From: Pandoraea terrae
GTDB lineage: Bacteria; Pseudomonadota; Gammaproteobacteria; Burkholderiales; Burkholderiaceae
NCBI RefSeq assembly: GCF_902459695.1
Contig: NZ_CABPRZ010000015.1
Location: forward strand, 86,736-150,735
Direction of reading: 5' to 3'
DNA length: 64,000 nt
Of the stretch, positions 38,186 through 51,279 are shown one piece after another (position 1 is the first letter of the stretch; each line of letters begins with the position of its first letter). The position numbers and the translations under genes are program-made. The notes below the pieces were generated by a model. The model made no database searches. It was not told the DNA's origin and saw only the letters and a list, made by a program, of their open reading frames with translations.

Positions 38186-38186
<1 letters not shown>
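37131..38186 (-). CDS. HEPN-like protein with four zinc ribbons
   Basis: A 351-aa protein. Residues 1-150 are all-helical with [18 protein letters not shown] and an R-x4-H motif, R106-NKIV-H111, the catalytic signature of HEPN ribonucleases. A coiled-coil linker (155-190) follows. Residues 196-339 hold eight C-x-x-C motifs (196, 218, 232, 249, 284, 302, 317, 336), i.e. four zinc ribbons. ATG at 38186 overlaps the helicase stop by one base (TGATG). The layout suggests an RNase or adaptor that binds nucleic acid through the ribbons. Fold inference is by motif; activity not shown. Confidence 0.7.
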
Positions 38187-41710
<3,524 letters not shown>

Positions 41711-42242
41711 GTGTTACCTCACGCATTCAGGCTTAGTGAACCGGCGTCCTGAGCGTGAACGCAAAGATTGCGGAATTGTTGCCAGGAGCCATTTTAACGC
41801 AACGTTTCACTACGTTAGCTATCGACGGAGCCCCAGCTGCAGCCTCTATTCCCAGCTTGTCGATCCGACACTGAATCCTGCCCCGAAAGCTAAACCACGC
41901 CAGAGGCAGGAGCAATAGAATAGCAGGGTCAAACATCCGGCCCAGAGTCGATGGGGGGCGCGGCTACTGGTCCGCAAGCTGCAACGTTCGCCAGCGCCGC
42001 TACGTCCAGGCCAGCATCATTGCTAGCGGCTCCAGCTACATAGGAGTCCGTGGCGGCGCCCCGTGCACTTGAGTGCAGAAAGTGTTTGACAAACGCTACC
42101 CGTGCGACATGGCCCGCTAGCCAAACAAATGCGAGGCGGTCCGGAGATTGATGTCGAGCGCGCGACTGATGTCACCGGGCCGTCCGGCCCAAGTTCCTGC
42201 TCAGCGGTCAGCCGGACAACGCAACCCCTATCCTGCGATCTG
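41711..42242. other. Promoter region of defence operon and right flank
   Basis: No gene. Near the operon start an inverted repeat AACGT-N6-ACGTT (41801-41816) may be an operator. Dyad copy 12 lies at 42064. Confidence 0.4.
42064..42077 (+). repeat. Island dyad repeat, copy 12 (12/14)
   Basis: TGCACTTGAGTGCA, degenerate but symmetric, at the far right of the defence operon. Confidence 0.65.
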
Positions 42243-42264
42243 TTGGGGTCAATGTTGGGGTCAA
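42243..42264 (+). repeat. Right tandem TTGGGGTCAA pair
   Basis: Two direct copies of TTGGGGTCAA at 12-bp period, matching the pair at 13349-13370 in sequence, orientation and period. Confidence 0.65.
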
Positions 42265-42280
42265 ATAGCGCGGAAAGAAA

Positions 42281-42312
42281 AAGGGTCAGCGGTTACTAAC
42301 CGACTGACCCTT
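42281..42312 (-). terminator. Island-supplied tRNA-Pro terminator
   Basis: On the minus strand stem AGGGTCAG-x-CGGTT / AACCG-CTGACCCT (one bulge) is followed by TTTTTCTTT, just past the tRNA 3' end. It replaces the displaced terminator at 13131. Confidence 0.85.
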
Positions 42313-42319
42313 ACTACGT

Positions 42320-42397
<78 letters not shown>

Positions 42398-42594
42398 TGA
42401 GTGACGCCGTAAAGGCATCGCTCGAAAGCAAAAGAGTATAGCAGAGCTTTTGTCGAAAAGGGAATGGGTTAGACCCGCCGATGACTAACTTTTTTTGTTG
42501 TCGTCTGCGCCTGGGTTGATGGTATTCCCGGATGACGGCACCGGGCCGCCTCCTCATAATGGAATCCTGCCCAATCGAGGCGCCGGAGGCATGA

Positions 42595-44286
42595 ATGCCG
42601 CAAATCCTGGGGTTCGAGGCTGCCCGCGACATGTTGATCGCGCAGCGGGATCAGTATGAAGTGGCATATCGCGATTTTCGCTGGCCGGTGCTGAGCGAGT
42701 TCAATTGGGCGCTGGATTTCTTCGACGAGGAGGCGATTGACAATTCAGCCCTCGCACTCTGGGTTGTCGAAGAAGATGGCCGCGAGACACGCCTGACCTT
42801 CGCGGAAATGTCCGACCGTTCCAACCGTGTCGCCAATTTCCTGCGTGCGCATGGCGTCGTGCGCGGCGATCGGGTGCTGCTCATGCTGCCCAATCAGGTC
42901 GAGCTATGGGACCTGATGCTCGCCTGCATCAAGCTCGGCGCGGTCATGATTCCGGCGACGACGCTCCTGGCCCCCGCCGATCTCGCCGATCGGCTCGGGC
43001 GCGGCCGCGTGGGACACGTCGTCACGACGGCCGTCGATGCAGTCAAATTCGACGCGATCCCCGGGCAATATTCGCGCATCGTCGCTGGCGGTACCCGCAA
43101 AGGCTGGTCTCCACTCGCCGCCGCCTACGACCTAGCCGGAAGCGACCTCTTCGTGCCCGACGGACGCACGCTCGCGACCGATCCGCTACTGCTGTATTTC
43201 ACGTCGGGCACGACGTCGCGGCCGAAGCTCGTGTTGCACACGCATCAGAGTTACCCCGTCGGGCATCTGGCCACCATGTACTGGCTCGGCCTGCAACCCG
43301 GCGACGTTCACTGGAACATCAGTTCTCCGGGATGGGCCAAGCACGCGTGGAGCTGCTTCTTCGCACCGTGGAATGCCGGCGCCGCCGTCTTCGTCCACAA
43401 CGTTGCCCGCTTCGATGCCCGGACGGCCCTTGAGACGGCAGCGCGATGCGGTGTCACGGCACTGTGTGCGCCGCCGACCGTCTGGCGGATGATGATTCAG
43501 GAAGACCTTGCCCGGTACCCGGTGCAATTCCGCGAACTGATCGGCGCCGGCGAGCCGCTCAATCCGGAAGTGATCGACAAGGTGCGCCGCGCATGGGGCA
43601 TCACGATTCGGGACGGCTACGGCCAAACCGAAACGTGCTGCCAGATCGGGAATCCGCCCGGGCAGACGGTCAAGCCGGGGGCAATGGGGCGGCCGATGCC
43701 AGGCTATCGCGTGGCGCTGCTCGACCAGGACGGCAATGAAACCGACGAAGGGGAGGTCGCACTGGTCCTCGCGTCGCGCCCCACCGGCCTCATGCAGCGC
43801 TATGAGGACGACCCGGAAACGACGGCCGACGTGATGCGTGGAGGCTATTACCGTACCGGCGATGTCGCCATGCGTGATGAGCGCGGCTACTACACCTACG
43901 TCGGCCGCACCGACGACGTGTTCAAGGCGTCCGACTACCGTATCAGCCCGTTCGAATTGGAAAGCGAGTTGATCAAGCATCCGGCCGTTGCCGAGGCAGG
44001 CGTTGTCCCGAGTCCCGATCCCATCCGGCTTGCGGTGCCCAAGGCGTTCATCACGTTGCGCAGCGGATTTGCCGCTGACAGCGGCCTGGCGCTCGACATC
44101 CTGCGCTTCTGCAAAGATAATCTGGCGCCCTACAAGCGGGTGCGGCGCATCGAATTCTGCGAGTTGCCGAAAACGATTTCCGGCAAGATTCGCCGCGTCG
44201 AATTGCGGCGTACTGAAGAAGCGCGCAGCCTCGAATCGCGACGGCCGAACGAGTATTGGGACGCTGATTTTCCGGAGATGTCTTAG
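42595..44286 (+). CDS. Acyl-CoA synthetase (AMP-forming)
   Basis: A 563-aa ANL enzyme. ATP-binding motif LLLYFTSGTTSRPKLVLHTH (about residues 198-217), GYGQTETCCQIGN (about 343-355), hinge region YYRTGDVAMRDERGYYTYVG and DVFKASDYRISPFELES, and the catalytic lysine in KTISGKIRRVELR near the C-terminus. The active-site pattern resembles medium-chain/acetyl-CoA synthetases, which adenylate an acid and transfer it to CoA. ATG at 42595 has GGAGG 6 nt upstream. It stands alone after the tRNA-Pro. Substrate undecided. Confidence 0.9.
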   Translation: MPQILGFEAARDMLIAQRDQYEVAYRDFRWPVLSEFNWALDFFDEEAIDNSALALWVVEEDGRETRLTFAEMSDRSNRVANFLRAHGVVRGDRVLLMLPNQVELWDLMLACIKLGAVMIPATTLLAPADLADRLGRGRVGHVVTTAVDAVKFDAIPGQYSRIVAGGTRKGWSPLAAAYDLAGSDLFVPDGRTLATDPLLLYFTSGTTSRPKLVLHTHQSYPVGHLATMYWLGLQPGDVHWNISSPGWAKHAWSCFFAPWNAGAAVFVHNVARFDARTALETAARCGVTALCAPPTVWRMMIQEDLARYPVQFRELIGAGEPLNPEVIDKVRRAWGITIRDGYGQTETCCQIGNPPGQTVKPGAMGRPMPGYRVALLDQDGNETDEGEVALVLASRPTGLMQRYEDDPETTADVMRGGYYRTGDVAMRDERGYYTYVGRTDDVFKASDYRISPFELESELIKHPAVAEAGVVPSPDPIRLAVPKAFITLRSGFAADSGLALDILRFCKDNLAPYKRVRRIEFCELPKTISGKIRRVELRRTEEARSLESRRPNEYWDADFPEMS

Positions 44287-44774
44287 CGTGAATGGGCGTC
44301 AGGCACAGGGGCGGTACGTGCGCTTTTCGTGGGTGGCGCGGCGAACGCGCAGCGGATTTTCTGCCGCCCGATAAAACGAACGCCTGCGAAAAACGCAGGC
44401 GAGTCCGCACTTAGCGAAGAATCCCGGTGACGTGGGCCATAACACCGGGCGATGTATTCAATTTAGGCCCGGCGTGCGTGCCGCACAACTCGTTGCAACC
44501 ATTACGGGATTCTCCGATTCGGGGTGACCCGGCCTGAATCGTCCCTGCTGAGGGGCCGGTGGGGGGCGTCGGCACGTGATTCGGCGTGGCGTCCGACGGG
44601 ATTTTCCGTTTTCAGTTATGCTCAGGCCGAACTCGCGCCGTGCCGCGCGCCGGCGCCGCCCGATCGCCCCCCCGATCGTGGCGTCCGTGCCTTCGTCGGC
44701 GGCACCCCGTAGACCACCGTACGCCGAAGGGCGTCAGCGATCCGTTGGATCGTGCCTCTCCAGAGGGATGGAAG
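44287..44774. other. Intergenic between acyl-CoA synthetase and gshA
   Basis: No gene. Contains one 8-bp hairpin (44381-44401). The gshA promoter must lie in the right part. Confidence 0.4.
44381..44401. terminator. Hairpin terminator candidate
   Basis: Stem CGCCTGCG / CGCAGGCG with loop AAAAA, about 95 bp after the synthetase stop. Only a broken T-tract on the minus side, so orientation is uncertain. Confidence 0.5.
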
Positions 44775-46406
44775 TTGGAAAATCAGAACCGTCATAATCA
44801 AGAACCGAATCAGGACGTGTACCGCCGTCGCCTCGCGCTCATCGGCGAGCCCGAGCATCGAGCGCTATTGGGTGACGGCCTGTCCGGCGTCGAACGCGAA
44901 ACGCTGCGCGTGGACGATGCGGGCGTGCTCGCGCTGACGCCGCATCCGCGCCCGCTTGGCGCTGCGCTCACGAACGAGGAAATCACTACCGATTATTCGG
45001 AAGCGCTGCTCGAATTCATCACGCCGCCGCAGCACGATGCGGCACAAGTGATCGCCCGGCTCGATGAGATCCATCGCTTTGCCTATCAGGTGCTCGACGG
45101 CGAGATGCTGTGGAACGACTCCATGCCGCCGGCGTTGCCCGGCGAAGACATCATTCCGATCGCATGGTACGGCACGTCGCATATCGGCAAGCTCAAGCAT
45201 GTGTATCGCCGCGGCCTGGCCCTGCGCTACGGCAAGGCCATGCAGTGCATTGCCGGCATCCACTACAATTTCTCGCTCGCGGAGCCGCTGTGGGGTGTCC
45301 TGCGTCATGCCGAAGCATCGGGCGAAGACGCACGCGACTACCAATCCGCCCGCTATGTCGCATTGATCCGCAACTTCCGCCGCTATAGCTGGCTGCTGAT
45401 GTATCTGTTCGGCGCCTCGCCCGCGCTGCATGCAGCGTTCGTGCGGGGCCGCAAGCACGGGCTGGAGCGTTTTGACGAACACACGCTCTATTTGCCGTAC
45501 GCCACGAGCCTGCGCATGAGCGATCTTGGCTATCAGAACAGCGCGCAGTCGGAAGTCTCGCCTTGCTACGACTGCCTGCCCAGCTATATCGAGGCGCTGA
45601 CGCAAGCTGTCAGCCAGCCGCATCCGCCGTACGAGGCGATCGGCACGAAGCGCGACGGTGAATGGCTGCAGTTGTCGACGAACCTGCTGCAGATCGAAAA
45701 CGAATTCTACGCAACGATCCGCCCGAAGCGCGTGACATACAGCGGCGAGCGTCCGGTGCAGGCGCTCGCGCGGCGCGGCGTGCAGTATGTGGAAGTCCGC
45801 TGCATCGACATCGATCCGTTCGCTCCGGTCGGCATTGATGTGAACACGGCACGCTTCATCGATGCATTCCTGCTGTTCTGTGCGCTGGAGGACAGCCCGT
45901 CGTGTTCGGCGGCGGAGAATGCCGAGAATCGCGACAACTTTGCGCACGTCGTCAAGGAAGGCCGCCGTCCGGGCTTGATGCTGCACCGTGGCGGCGAGCC
46001 GATCACGCTCTCCGATTGGGCGAACGATCTCCTCGAACGCATCGATCTCGCGGCGGCGCAATTCGACGCGCAACGCGGCGCCACGCACTACGCCGATACG
46101 ATGGCGATCCAGCGCGCGCGCGTTGCCGATGCGTCGCTTACCCCCTCGGCGCGGGTCGTGGCGGCGCTCGAACCGTTGCGCAACACGCCCGCAGGCGCGT
46201 TCCAGACGTTCGGGCTGGCGCAAAGCCATTTGCATGCCGACGCGTTCCGGGCCCGCCCGCTAGACCCGGCGCAGACCGAGCGTTTCGAAGCGCTGGCGCG
46301 CAAGTCGCTTGAGGCGCAAGCCGAATTGGAACGCACCCAAGTTGGCGATTTCGACGCTTTCGTCGCTGCTTATCACGCGGGAACGCTTGGGACGGTGACG
46401 GTGTAA
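44775..46406 (+). CDS. gshA: Glutamate-cysteine ligase
   Basis: A 543-aa protein that makes gamma-glutamylcysteine, the first step to glutathione. It matches the E. coli GshA class: [56 protein letters not shown] and [14 protein letters not shown] near the N-terminus, and [17 protein letters not shown] mid-protein. A TTG start at 44775 is inferred because the frame before it is not protein-like and AGAGGGA precedes it. Length is close to the E. coli enzyme plus a short N-terminal tail. Confidence 0.92.
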   Translation: MENQNRHNQEPNQDVYRRRLALIGEPEHRALLGDGLSGVERETLRVDDAGVLALTPHPRPLGAALTNEEITTDYSEALLEFITPPQHDAAQVIARLDEIHRFAYQVLDGEMLWNDSMPPALPGEDIIPIAWYGTSHIGKLKHVYRRGLALRYGKAMQCIAGIHYNFSLAEPLWGVLRHAEASGEDARDYQSARYVALIRNFRRYSWLLMYLFGASPALHAAFVRGRKHGLERFDEHTLYLPYATSLRMSDLGYQNSAQSEVSPCYDCLPSYIEALTQAVSQPHPPYEAIGTKRDGEWLQLSTNLLQIENEFYATIRPKRVTYSGERPVQALARRGVQYVEVRCIDIDPFAPVGIDVNTARFIDAFLLFCALEDSPSCSAAENAENRDNFAHVVKEGRRPGLMLHRGGEPITLSDWANDLLERIDLAAAQFDAQRGATHYADTMAIQRARVADASLTPSARVVAALEPLRNTPAGAFQTFGLAQSHLHADAFRARPLDPAQTERFEALARKSLEAQAELERTQVGDFDAFVAAYHAGTLGTVTV

Positions 46407-46428
46407 CGCCGGGCAGGCGCCGCCGTCT

Positions 46429-46752
46429 TCAGCCGAGCACGCCGAACTGCCAGGCAAAGAAGACGGCGAGGCCGGCGCCGATCGTCAGCAACTGGTGCCG
46501 TGTCAGCGCGCAGATGCCGATGGCGGCGATCCCGGCCACGAGCTGGGGGTTGCGCCACGTCAATTCGAGGCCGCTGCCGTGCGGCGCGAGCATCATCGGC
46601 ACGATGATGGCCGTGAGCACCGTCACCGGTACGAACGCCAATGCCTCGCGCAACCATTCCGGAAACGTAACGCGATCGCCGAGAATGAAAATACCTGCCT
46701 TGATGGCGACGGTGACAACCGCCATGCCGACGATCATGAGCGTGTAGTTCAT
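46429..46752 (-). CDS. azlD: AzlD-type branched-chain amino-acid export subunit
   Basis: A 107-aa four-TM protein (VTVAIKAGIFILGDR... ALAFVPVTVLTAIIVPMML... LVAGIAAIGICALTRH), typical of AzlD/DUF440-type small partner subunits. Its ATG overlaps the azlC stop by 4 nt, so both are translated together. With AzlC it forms an exporter for branched-chain amino acids. Confidence 0.88.
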   Translation of the reverse strand: MNYTLMIVGMAVVTVAIKAGIFILGDRVTFPEWLREALAFVPVTVLTAIIVPMMLAPHGSGLELTWRNPQLVAGIAAIGICALTRHQLLTIGAGLAVFFAWQFGVLG

Positions 46753-47501
46753 CGCGCGTCTCCCGCATTGTCCGCGGCCGTGCCATTGACCGGGGCGTCA
46801 TGTCTGCCAGGCAGGTGCCGCACAGCCATGCCTGCCGCAATCCCCGCCAGCACCGCCGTGAGTAATCCGAGTTTGTACGGAAGCCCCCGGAGGCCGTATG
46901 CGCACGCACCGGCGACGACCGACGCCACGAGCCACGGCATGCGCCGCAACTGCGGCACGATGATCGCAATGAAAGTGGCGACCATCGCGAAGTCGAGGCC
47001 GAGGGTCTGCAGGCGTGGAAACGCTGCGCCGAAAATCAGGCCCAGCAAAGTCCAGAACTGCCAGTTCGAATACATCGAGATGCACGAGCCGAGAAAATAC
47101 CAGTGGCCGAACGGATCGCCGGGATGCTTGTGGTAGTGGCTGCTCATGACCGCGAACGACTCGTCCGTCAGCAGGAAGCCGAGCAGCCAGCGCCAGCGCG
47201 CCGGCAGGTGGCGGACATGGGGTAGCAGATTGGCCGCGTAAAGCATATGGCGCAAGTTGACGATGAACGTCGTCGCCCAGATGATGAGCATGCCGGTGCC
47301 GCTCGCCACGAGCCCTGCAGCAATGAACTGGCTCGAACCGGCAAAGACGAGCAGCGACATCAGTTGGCCGTGCCAGGGCGCCATCGGCGTGGTGGCGATC
47401 AGCGTGCCGAAAATCAGTCCGAACGGGGCGGCGCCGACGAGCATGGGGATCGTATCGCGGGCGCCAGCCCTGAAGCTTGCCGCGCGGGACGGGTTTGACA
47501 T
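46749..47501 (-). CDS. azlC: AzlC-type branched-chain amino-acid exporter
   Basis: A 250-aa protein with about seven membrane segments. The family signature PMLVGAAPFGLIFGTLIA near the N-terminus and ESFAVMSSHYHKHPGDPFGH... LGSCISMYSNWQFWTLLGL follow AzlC proteins. ATG at 47501 has AGGAG 7 nt upstream. Overlaps azlD. Cytoplasmic membrane, substrate assumed leucine-type from family. Confidence 0.9.
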   Translation of the reverse strand: MSNPSRAASFRAGARDTIPMLVGAAPFGLIFGTLIATTPMAPWHGQLMSLLVFAGSSQFIAAGLVASGTGMLIIWATTFIVNLRHMLYAANLLPHVRHLPARWRWLLGFLLTDESFAVMSSHYHKHPGDPFGHWYFLGSCISMYSNWQFWTLLGLIFGAAFPRLQTLGLDFAMVATFIAIIVPQLRRMPWLVASVVAGACAYGLRGLPYKLGLLTAVLAGIAAGMAVRHLPGRHDAPVNGTAADNAGDAR

Positions 47502-47632
47502 GGGGATTCTCCTTTCCCACACAAGGATAGTGCGGGAACGCCGGCATGGCTTGTATGTTCTTGCGCTTGCCAGCGTTCGGAGGCGCTTTTGCTGAGCGGG
47601 GCGGCGCGTTTGAGCGCGCCCCGTCATCAGGC

Positions 47633-50128
47633 TCAGGGGTGCTTGAACATATCGAGGATGCGCGCCTTCTCCCGGATATCGACCCCGCCTGGCGAGGGCG
47701 GTTGCGCGGCCGCCGGCGCCGGGGCGGAGGGCGAGGCGCTGCTGCCGAAGAACGGCAAGGAGAAGCCGGGGCTGTCGTCGACGCCGATGCTGGCGACGAA
47801 GCCGCTGCCCGGCAGCTTGTCGGACAGATAGAGCTCGCCGTTCACGACGGACACGCCCTCCGGCATCGCCATTTGTTCCTGTGGCACACCGGCGAGCGCC
47901 GCGCCCATGTATTTCGTCCACACCGGCAGCGCGAGCTGCGCGCCGAATTCCCGGCTGCCCAAGGTCTTCGGCTGGTCGAATCCGAGCCATGCGACCGCGA
48001 CAAGCGTGTGCTGGTAGCCGGCGAACCAGCCGTCGAAGGCGTCGTTCGTCGTCCCGGTCTTGCCTGCGAGGTCGGTGCGCCTGAGTGCATTGGTGCCCGC
48101 ACCGGTGCCGTGCTGCGCGACGCTCATCAGCAAGCTGTTCATGAGGTACGCATTGGGCGCCGAGATCGCGCGCGCGGCATTGACGCCGGCGATCACCGGC
48201 GTGGCCTTCGACAGGACGTTGCCGCGAGCATCCTGAATCTGGCCGATCAGGTAGGGCGCCACGCGATAGCCGCCATTGGCGAATACGGCATATGCGCCGG
48301 CCAGTTGCAGCGGCGTGGTCTGTCCTGCGCCGAGCGCCATCGGCAGATACGGGGGCACCTTGTCGGGGTCGAAGCCGAAGCGGGCCGCATATTCCTGCGT
48401 ATATTCGGTGCCGGCAAATTGCAGCAGACGGATCGCGACCAGGTTCTTGGAGCGTTCGAGCCCGGCGCGCACGGTCATCGGGCCGCTGAAGGCGTCGTCA
48501 TCCTTCGGATCCCACGGCTGGCCCCCGGTCTGCGACGGACTCAGGTTGAGCGGCGCGTCGTTGACGATGGTGGCCGGACTCACGCCTTTTTCCAGTGCGG
48601 CGGAATAGACGATCGGCTTGAATGCCGAGCCGGGCTGCCGCCACGCCTGCGTGACGCGATTGAACTTGCTCTGATTGAAGTCGAAGCCGCCGATCATGGC
48701 GCGAATGGCGCCATCGTCGGGCGAAAGCGAGACCAGCGCGCCCTGGACTTCGGGCAACTGCGAGACACGCCACTTGCCCTTCGCATCCTTCATGATGCGG
48801 ATGATCGCGCCAGGCTGGATGCGCAAGTTCTGCGGTGCCTTCGACGATAACGCCGGCGCTGCGAAGCCGATCCCTTCGCCGCTGATCGTGATCGTGTCGC
48901 CATTGAGCGGCACGGCCGTGATCTGCGAGGCGCTCACCGCCACGACGACCGCGGCGGCCAGGTCGCCGTTGTCCGGGTGATCGAGCAGGGCGTCTTCAAT
49001 GGCTTGCTGACGGTCCGGCATGGCAGCGGGCAGTTCCACGGTGCCTTCCGGGCCGCGATACGCGTGACGCCGTTCGTAATCGAGCACGCCCGCGCGGACC
49101 GCTTCGTACGCGGCCTGCTGCTTCTTCGAGTCGAGCGTGGTGATGACCGTAAAGCCGCGCGTATAGGTGTCGTCCTTGTACTGGTCGTAGACGGCTTGGC
49201 GCACCATTTCCGCGACGTATTCGGCGTGCACGTTGTATTCGTTGCCCGCCGTGCGTGTGCGCATCGGTTCGCGCAAGGCGTCGTCGTACTGGTTCTTGCT
49301 GATATAGCCGAGGTCGAGCATCCGCTTGAGGATATATTCCTGGCGGATCTTGGCGCGCTTCGGATTGGTGATCGGGTTGTACGCGGAAGGCGCTTTCGGC
49401 AGGCCTGCCAGCATGGCGGCCTCGGCAAGCGTAACGTCCTTGAGGTCCTTGCCAAAGTAAATGCGGGCGGCACTCGCGAAACCGTACGCACGTTGTCCCA
49501 GGAAAATCTGGTTCATGTACAGCTCGAGGATCTGGTCCTTGGAAAGGGCCGATTCGATCTTGTATGCCAGCAGCATTTCATAGAGCTTGCGCGAGTAGGT
49601 CTTCTGCCGCGACAGGAAGAAATTGCGCGCTACCTGCATCGTGATGGTGCTCGCCCCCTGGCCCTTGCCGCCATGCAACACGTCCGACACGCCTGCCCGC
49701 AGGATGCCGATAAAATCCACGCCGCCGTGTTCGTAAAACCGGTAGTCCTCGATGGCCAGCACGGCCTTCTTCATGACGTCCGGAATCTGGTCGATACGGA
49801 CCAGGCTGCGGCGTTCCTCGCCGAACTCGCCGATCAGCACGTGGTCAGCCGTGTAGACGCGCAACGGCACCTTCGGACGATAGTCGGTGATGACGTCGAG
49901 CGGCGGCAGGTTCGGCCGCATGACGATCATCGCGTAGGCAAGCAGCAACGCGCCGATGACGGCCATGCCGCCGATGAGCGTGATCAGCAGGGCAAGCACG
50001 GCGAAGCCGCGATCGCGGCGCGCACCGTGCGCCGTCAGCCCGGAAAGCCTGGCGGGCCGGGAGACGGGAAACGAACGGGACGGCAATGCGGAGGACGGGG
50101 ACGACGGAGAACGGTGCTTCAAGGACAT
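47633..50128 (-). CDS. mrcA: Penicillin-binding protein 1A
   Basis: An 831-aa class A PBP. A single TM (ALLITLIGGMAVIGALLLAY, about residues 50-70) is followed by a GT51 glycosyltransferase domain with catalytic EDYRFYEHGGVDF and GASTITMQVARNFFL, an OB-like linker and a transpeptidase with S-x-x-K in GSAFKPIVYSAAL, S-x-N in ERSKNLVAIR and K-T-G in AGKTGTTNDAF. It polymerises and cross-links peptidoglycan. The ATG at 50128 is one option; an in-frame start at 50161 exists too. Confidence 0.92.
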   Translation of the reverse strand: MSLKHRSPSSPSSALPSRSFPVSRPARLSGLTAHGARRDRGFAVLALLITLIGGMAVIGALLLAYAMIVMRPNLPPLDVITDYRPKVPLRVYTADHVLIGEFGEERRSLVRIDQIPDVMKKAVLAIEDYRFYEHGGVDFIGILRAGVSDVLHGGKGQGASTITMQVARNFFLSRQKTYSRKLYEMLLAYKIESALSKDQILELYMNQIFLGQRAYGFASAARIYFGKDLKDVTLAEAAMLAGLPKAPSAYNPITNPKRAKIRQEYILKRMLDLGYISKNQYDDALREPMRTRTAGNEYNVHAEYVAEMVRQAVYDQYKDDTYTRGFTVITTLDSKKQQAAYEAVRAGVLDYERRHAYRGPEGTVELPAAMPDRQQAIEDALLDHPDNGDLAAAVVVAVSASQITAVPLNGDTITISGEGIGFAAPALSSKAPQNLRIQPGAIIRIMKDAKGKWRVSQLPEVQGALVSLSPDDGAIRAMIGGFDFNQSKFNRVTQAWRQPGSAFKPIVYSAALEKGVSPATIVNDAPLNLSPSQTGGQPWDPKDDDAFSGPMTVRAGLERSKNLVAIRLLQFAGTEYTQEYAARFGFDPDKVPPYLPMALGAGQTTPLQLAGAYAVFANGGYRVAPYLIGQIQDARGNVLSKATPVIAGVNAARAISAPNAYLMNSLLMSVAQHGTGAGTNALRRTDLAGKTGTTNDAFDGWFAGYQHTLVAVAWLGFDQPKTLGSREFGAQLALPVWTKYMGAALAGVPQEQMAMPEGVSVVNGELYLSDKLPGSGFVASIGVDDSPGFSLPFFGSSASPSAPAPAAAQPPSPGGVDIREKARILDMFKHP

Positions 50129-50294
50129 ACCCAACGGAAAAGACGAAAACGGGACGGACATGCCGGCCTGCGCCGGCACACGGACACCCCGCACCACACA
50201 ACAGGTGCATTGAGCGTTGCAGTATGCCATGCCGGCGCAAACCGTCCCAAAAAACGGGGGGCGGCTTGTGTGGCGAACACGGCTGCGGAGGAAA

Positions 50295-50927
50295 TCAACG
50301 CCGCGCTTCGGTGGCCATGCGCAGGGCGAGCGCGCCGAGCATGCCGCCCATGAGCCAGCGTTGTACGAGTAGCCAGGCGGGCCGGCGGGCCAGGAACACG
50401 GCGATGGCGCCGGCGGACAGCGCGACCAGCGAATTCACGGTCAGGCTGGCCAGGATCTGCGTGGCGCCCAACGCCAGCGACTGCGCCAGCACGTTCCCTT
50501 TCTCGGGATGCACGAATTGCGGCAGCAGGGCCAGGTACAGCATGGCGATCTTGGGGTTGAGCACGCTGGTCAGAAAGCCCATGGCGAACAGCCGGCGATT
50601 GCTGTCGCGCGGCAGGGCGCGTACCTCGAACGGCGAGCGGCCGCCGGGTTTGAGCGCTTGCCAGGCAAGATACAGCAGGTAGAGCGCGCCGCCGATGCGC
50701 AACGCGTCGTACGCATACGGCACGGCGAACAGCAGCGCGGTAATGCCGAAGGCCGCGCTCAGCATATAGACCACGAAGCCCAGGGCCACGCCGCCGAGCG
50801 ATACGAGTCCCGCGGCCGGGCCTTGGCACAGCGAGCGCGAGACCAGGTACATCATGTTCGGCCCGGGCGTGAGCGCCATGCCGAGGGCGACAAGGCCGAA
50901 GGCGAGCCAGGTGGAAGTTTCGGGCAT
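50295..50927 (-). CDS. LysE/RhtB-family amino-acid exporter
   Basis: A 210-aa six-TM protein. It has the family's N-terminal ALTPGPNMMYLVSRSL and GGVALGFVVYMLSAAFGI. The ATG at 50927 is preferred (MPETSTWLAFGLVAL); upstream residues do not fit. Substrate unknown within the amino-acid efflux class. Confidence 0.88.
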   Translation of the reverse strand: MPETSTWLAFGLVALGMALTPGPNMMYLVSRSLCQGPAAGLVSLGGVALGFVVYMLSAAFGITALLFAVPYAYDALRIGGALYLLYLAWQALKPGGRSPFEVRALPRDSNRRLFAMGFLTSVLNPKIAMLYLALLPQFVHPEKGNVLAQSLALGATQILASLTVNSLVALSAGAIAVFLARRPAWLLVQRWLMGGMLGALALRMATEARR

Positions 50928-51279
50928 GTTCGGTTGGGTGGGGCACAAGCCAGGCTGCAAGATACCACGACCGGCGTTCGTTCATCTTGTTTCGTAGGCA
51001 AGCGCTGTCATGCAACAGGCGCGTGCCCGCGGCTCTCGCGTCGTCGCGCTTTATCCTCTTTATGGTATCGATAGCACAGAAAAAATTAATGAAAATTAAG
51101 TATTTACGATTAATGTAATTACAGATTACAGATCATAGAATCGCTTTGCCATGCCCCGGACCGGCGCGGGCGACAGTTCCGGTGAGGCAACGCGCGCGCA
51201 TTACGGGCCGCCGGCAGGCCGCGGCGCGTGCCTCGGCTTGCATGCGACAGCATGGCTCAATGTCCTGGAGAGATACGAG

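Noticed and set aside
48977..50353. 458-aa plus frame opposite mrcA
   Set aside because: Shadow of the PBP gene; no domain.
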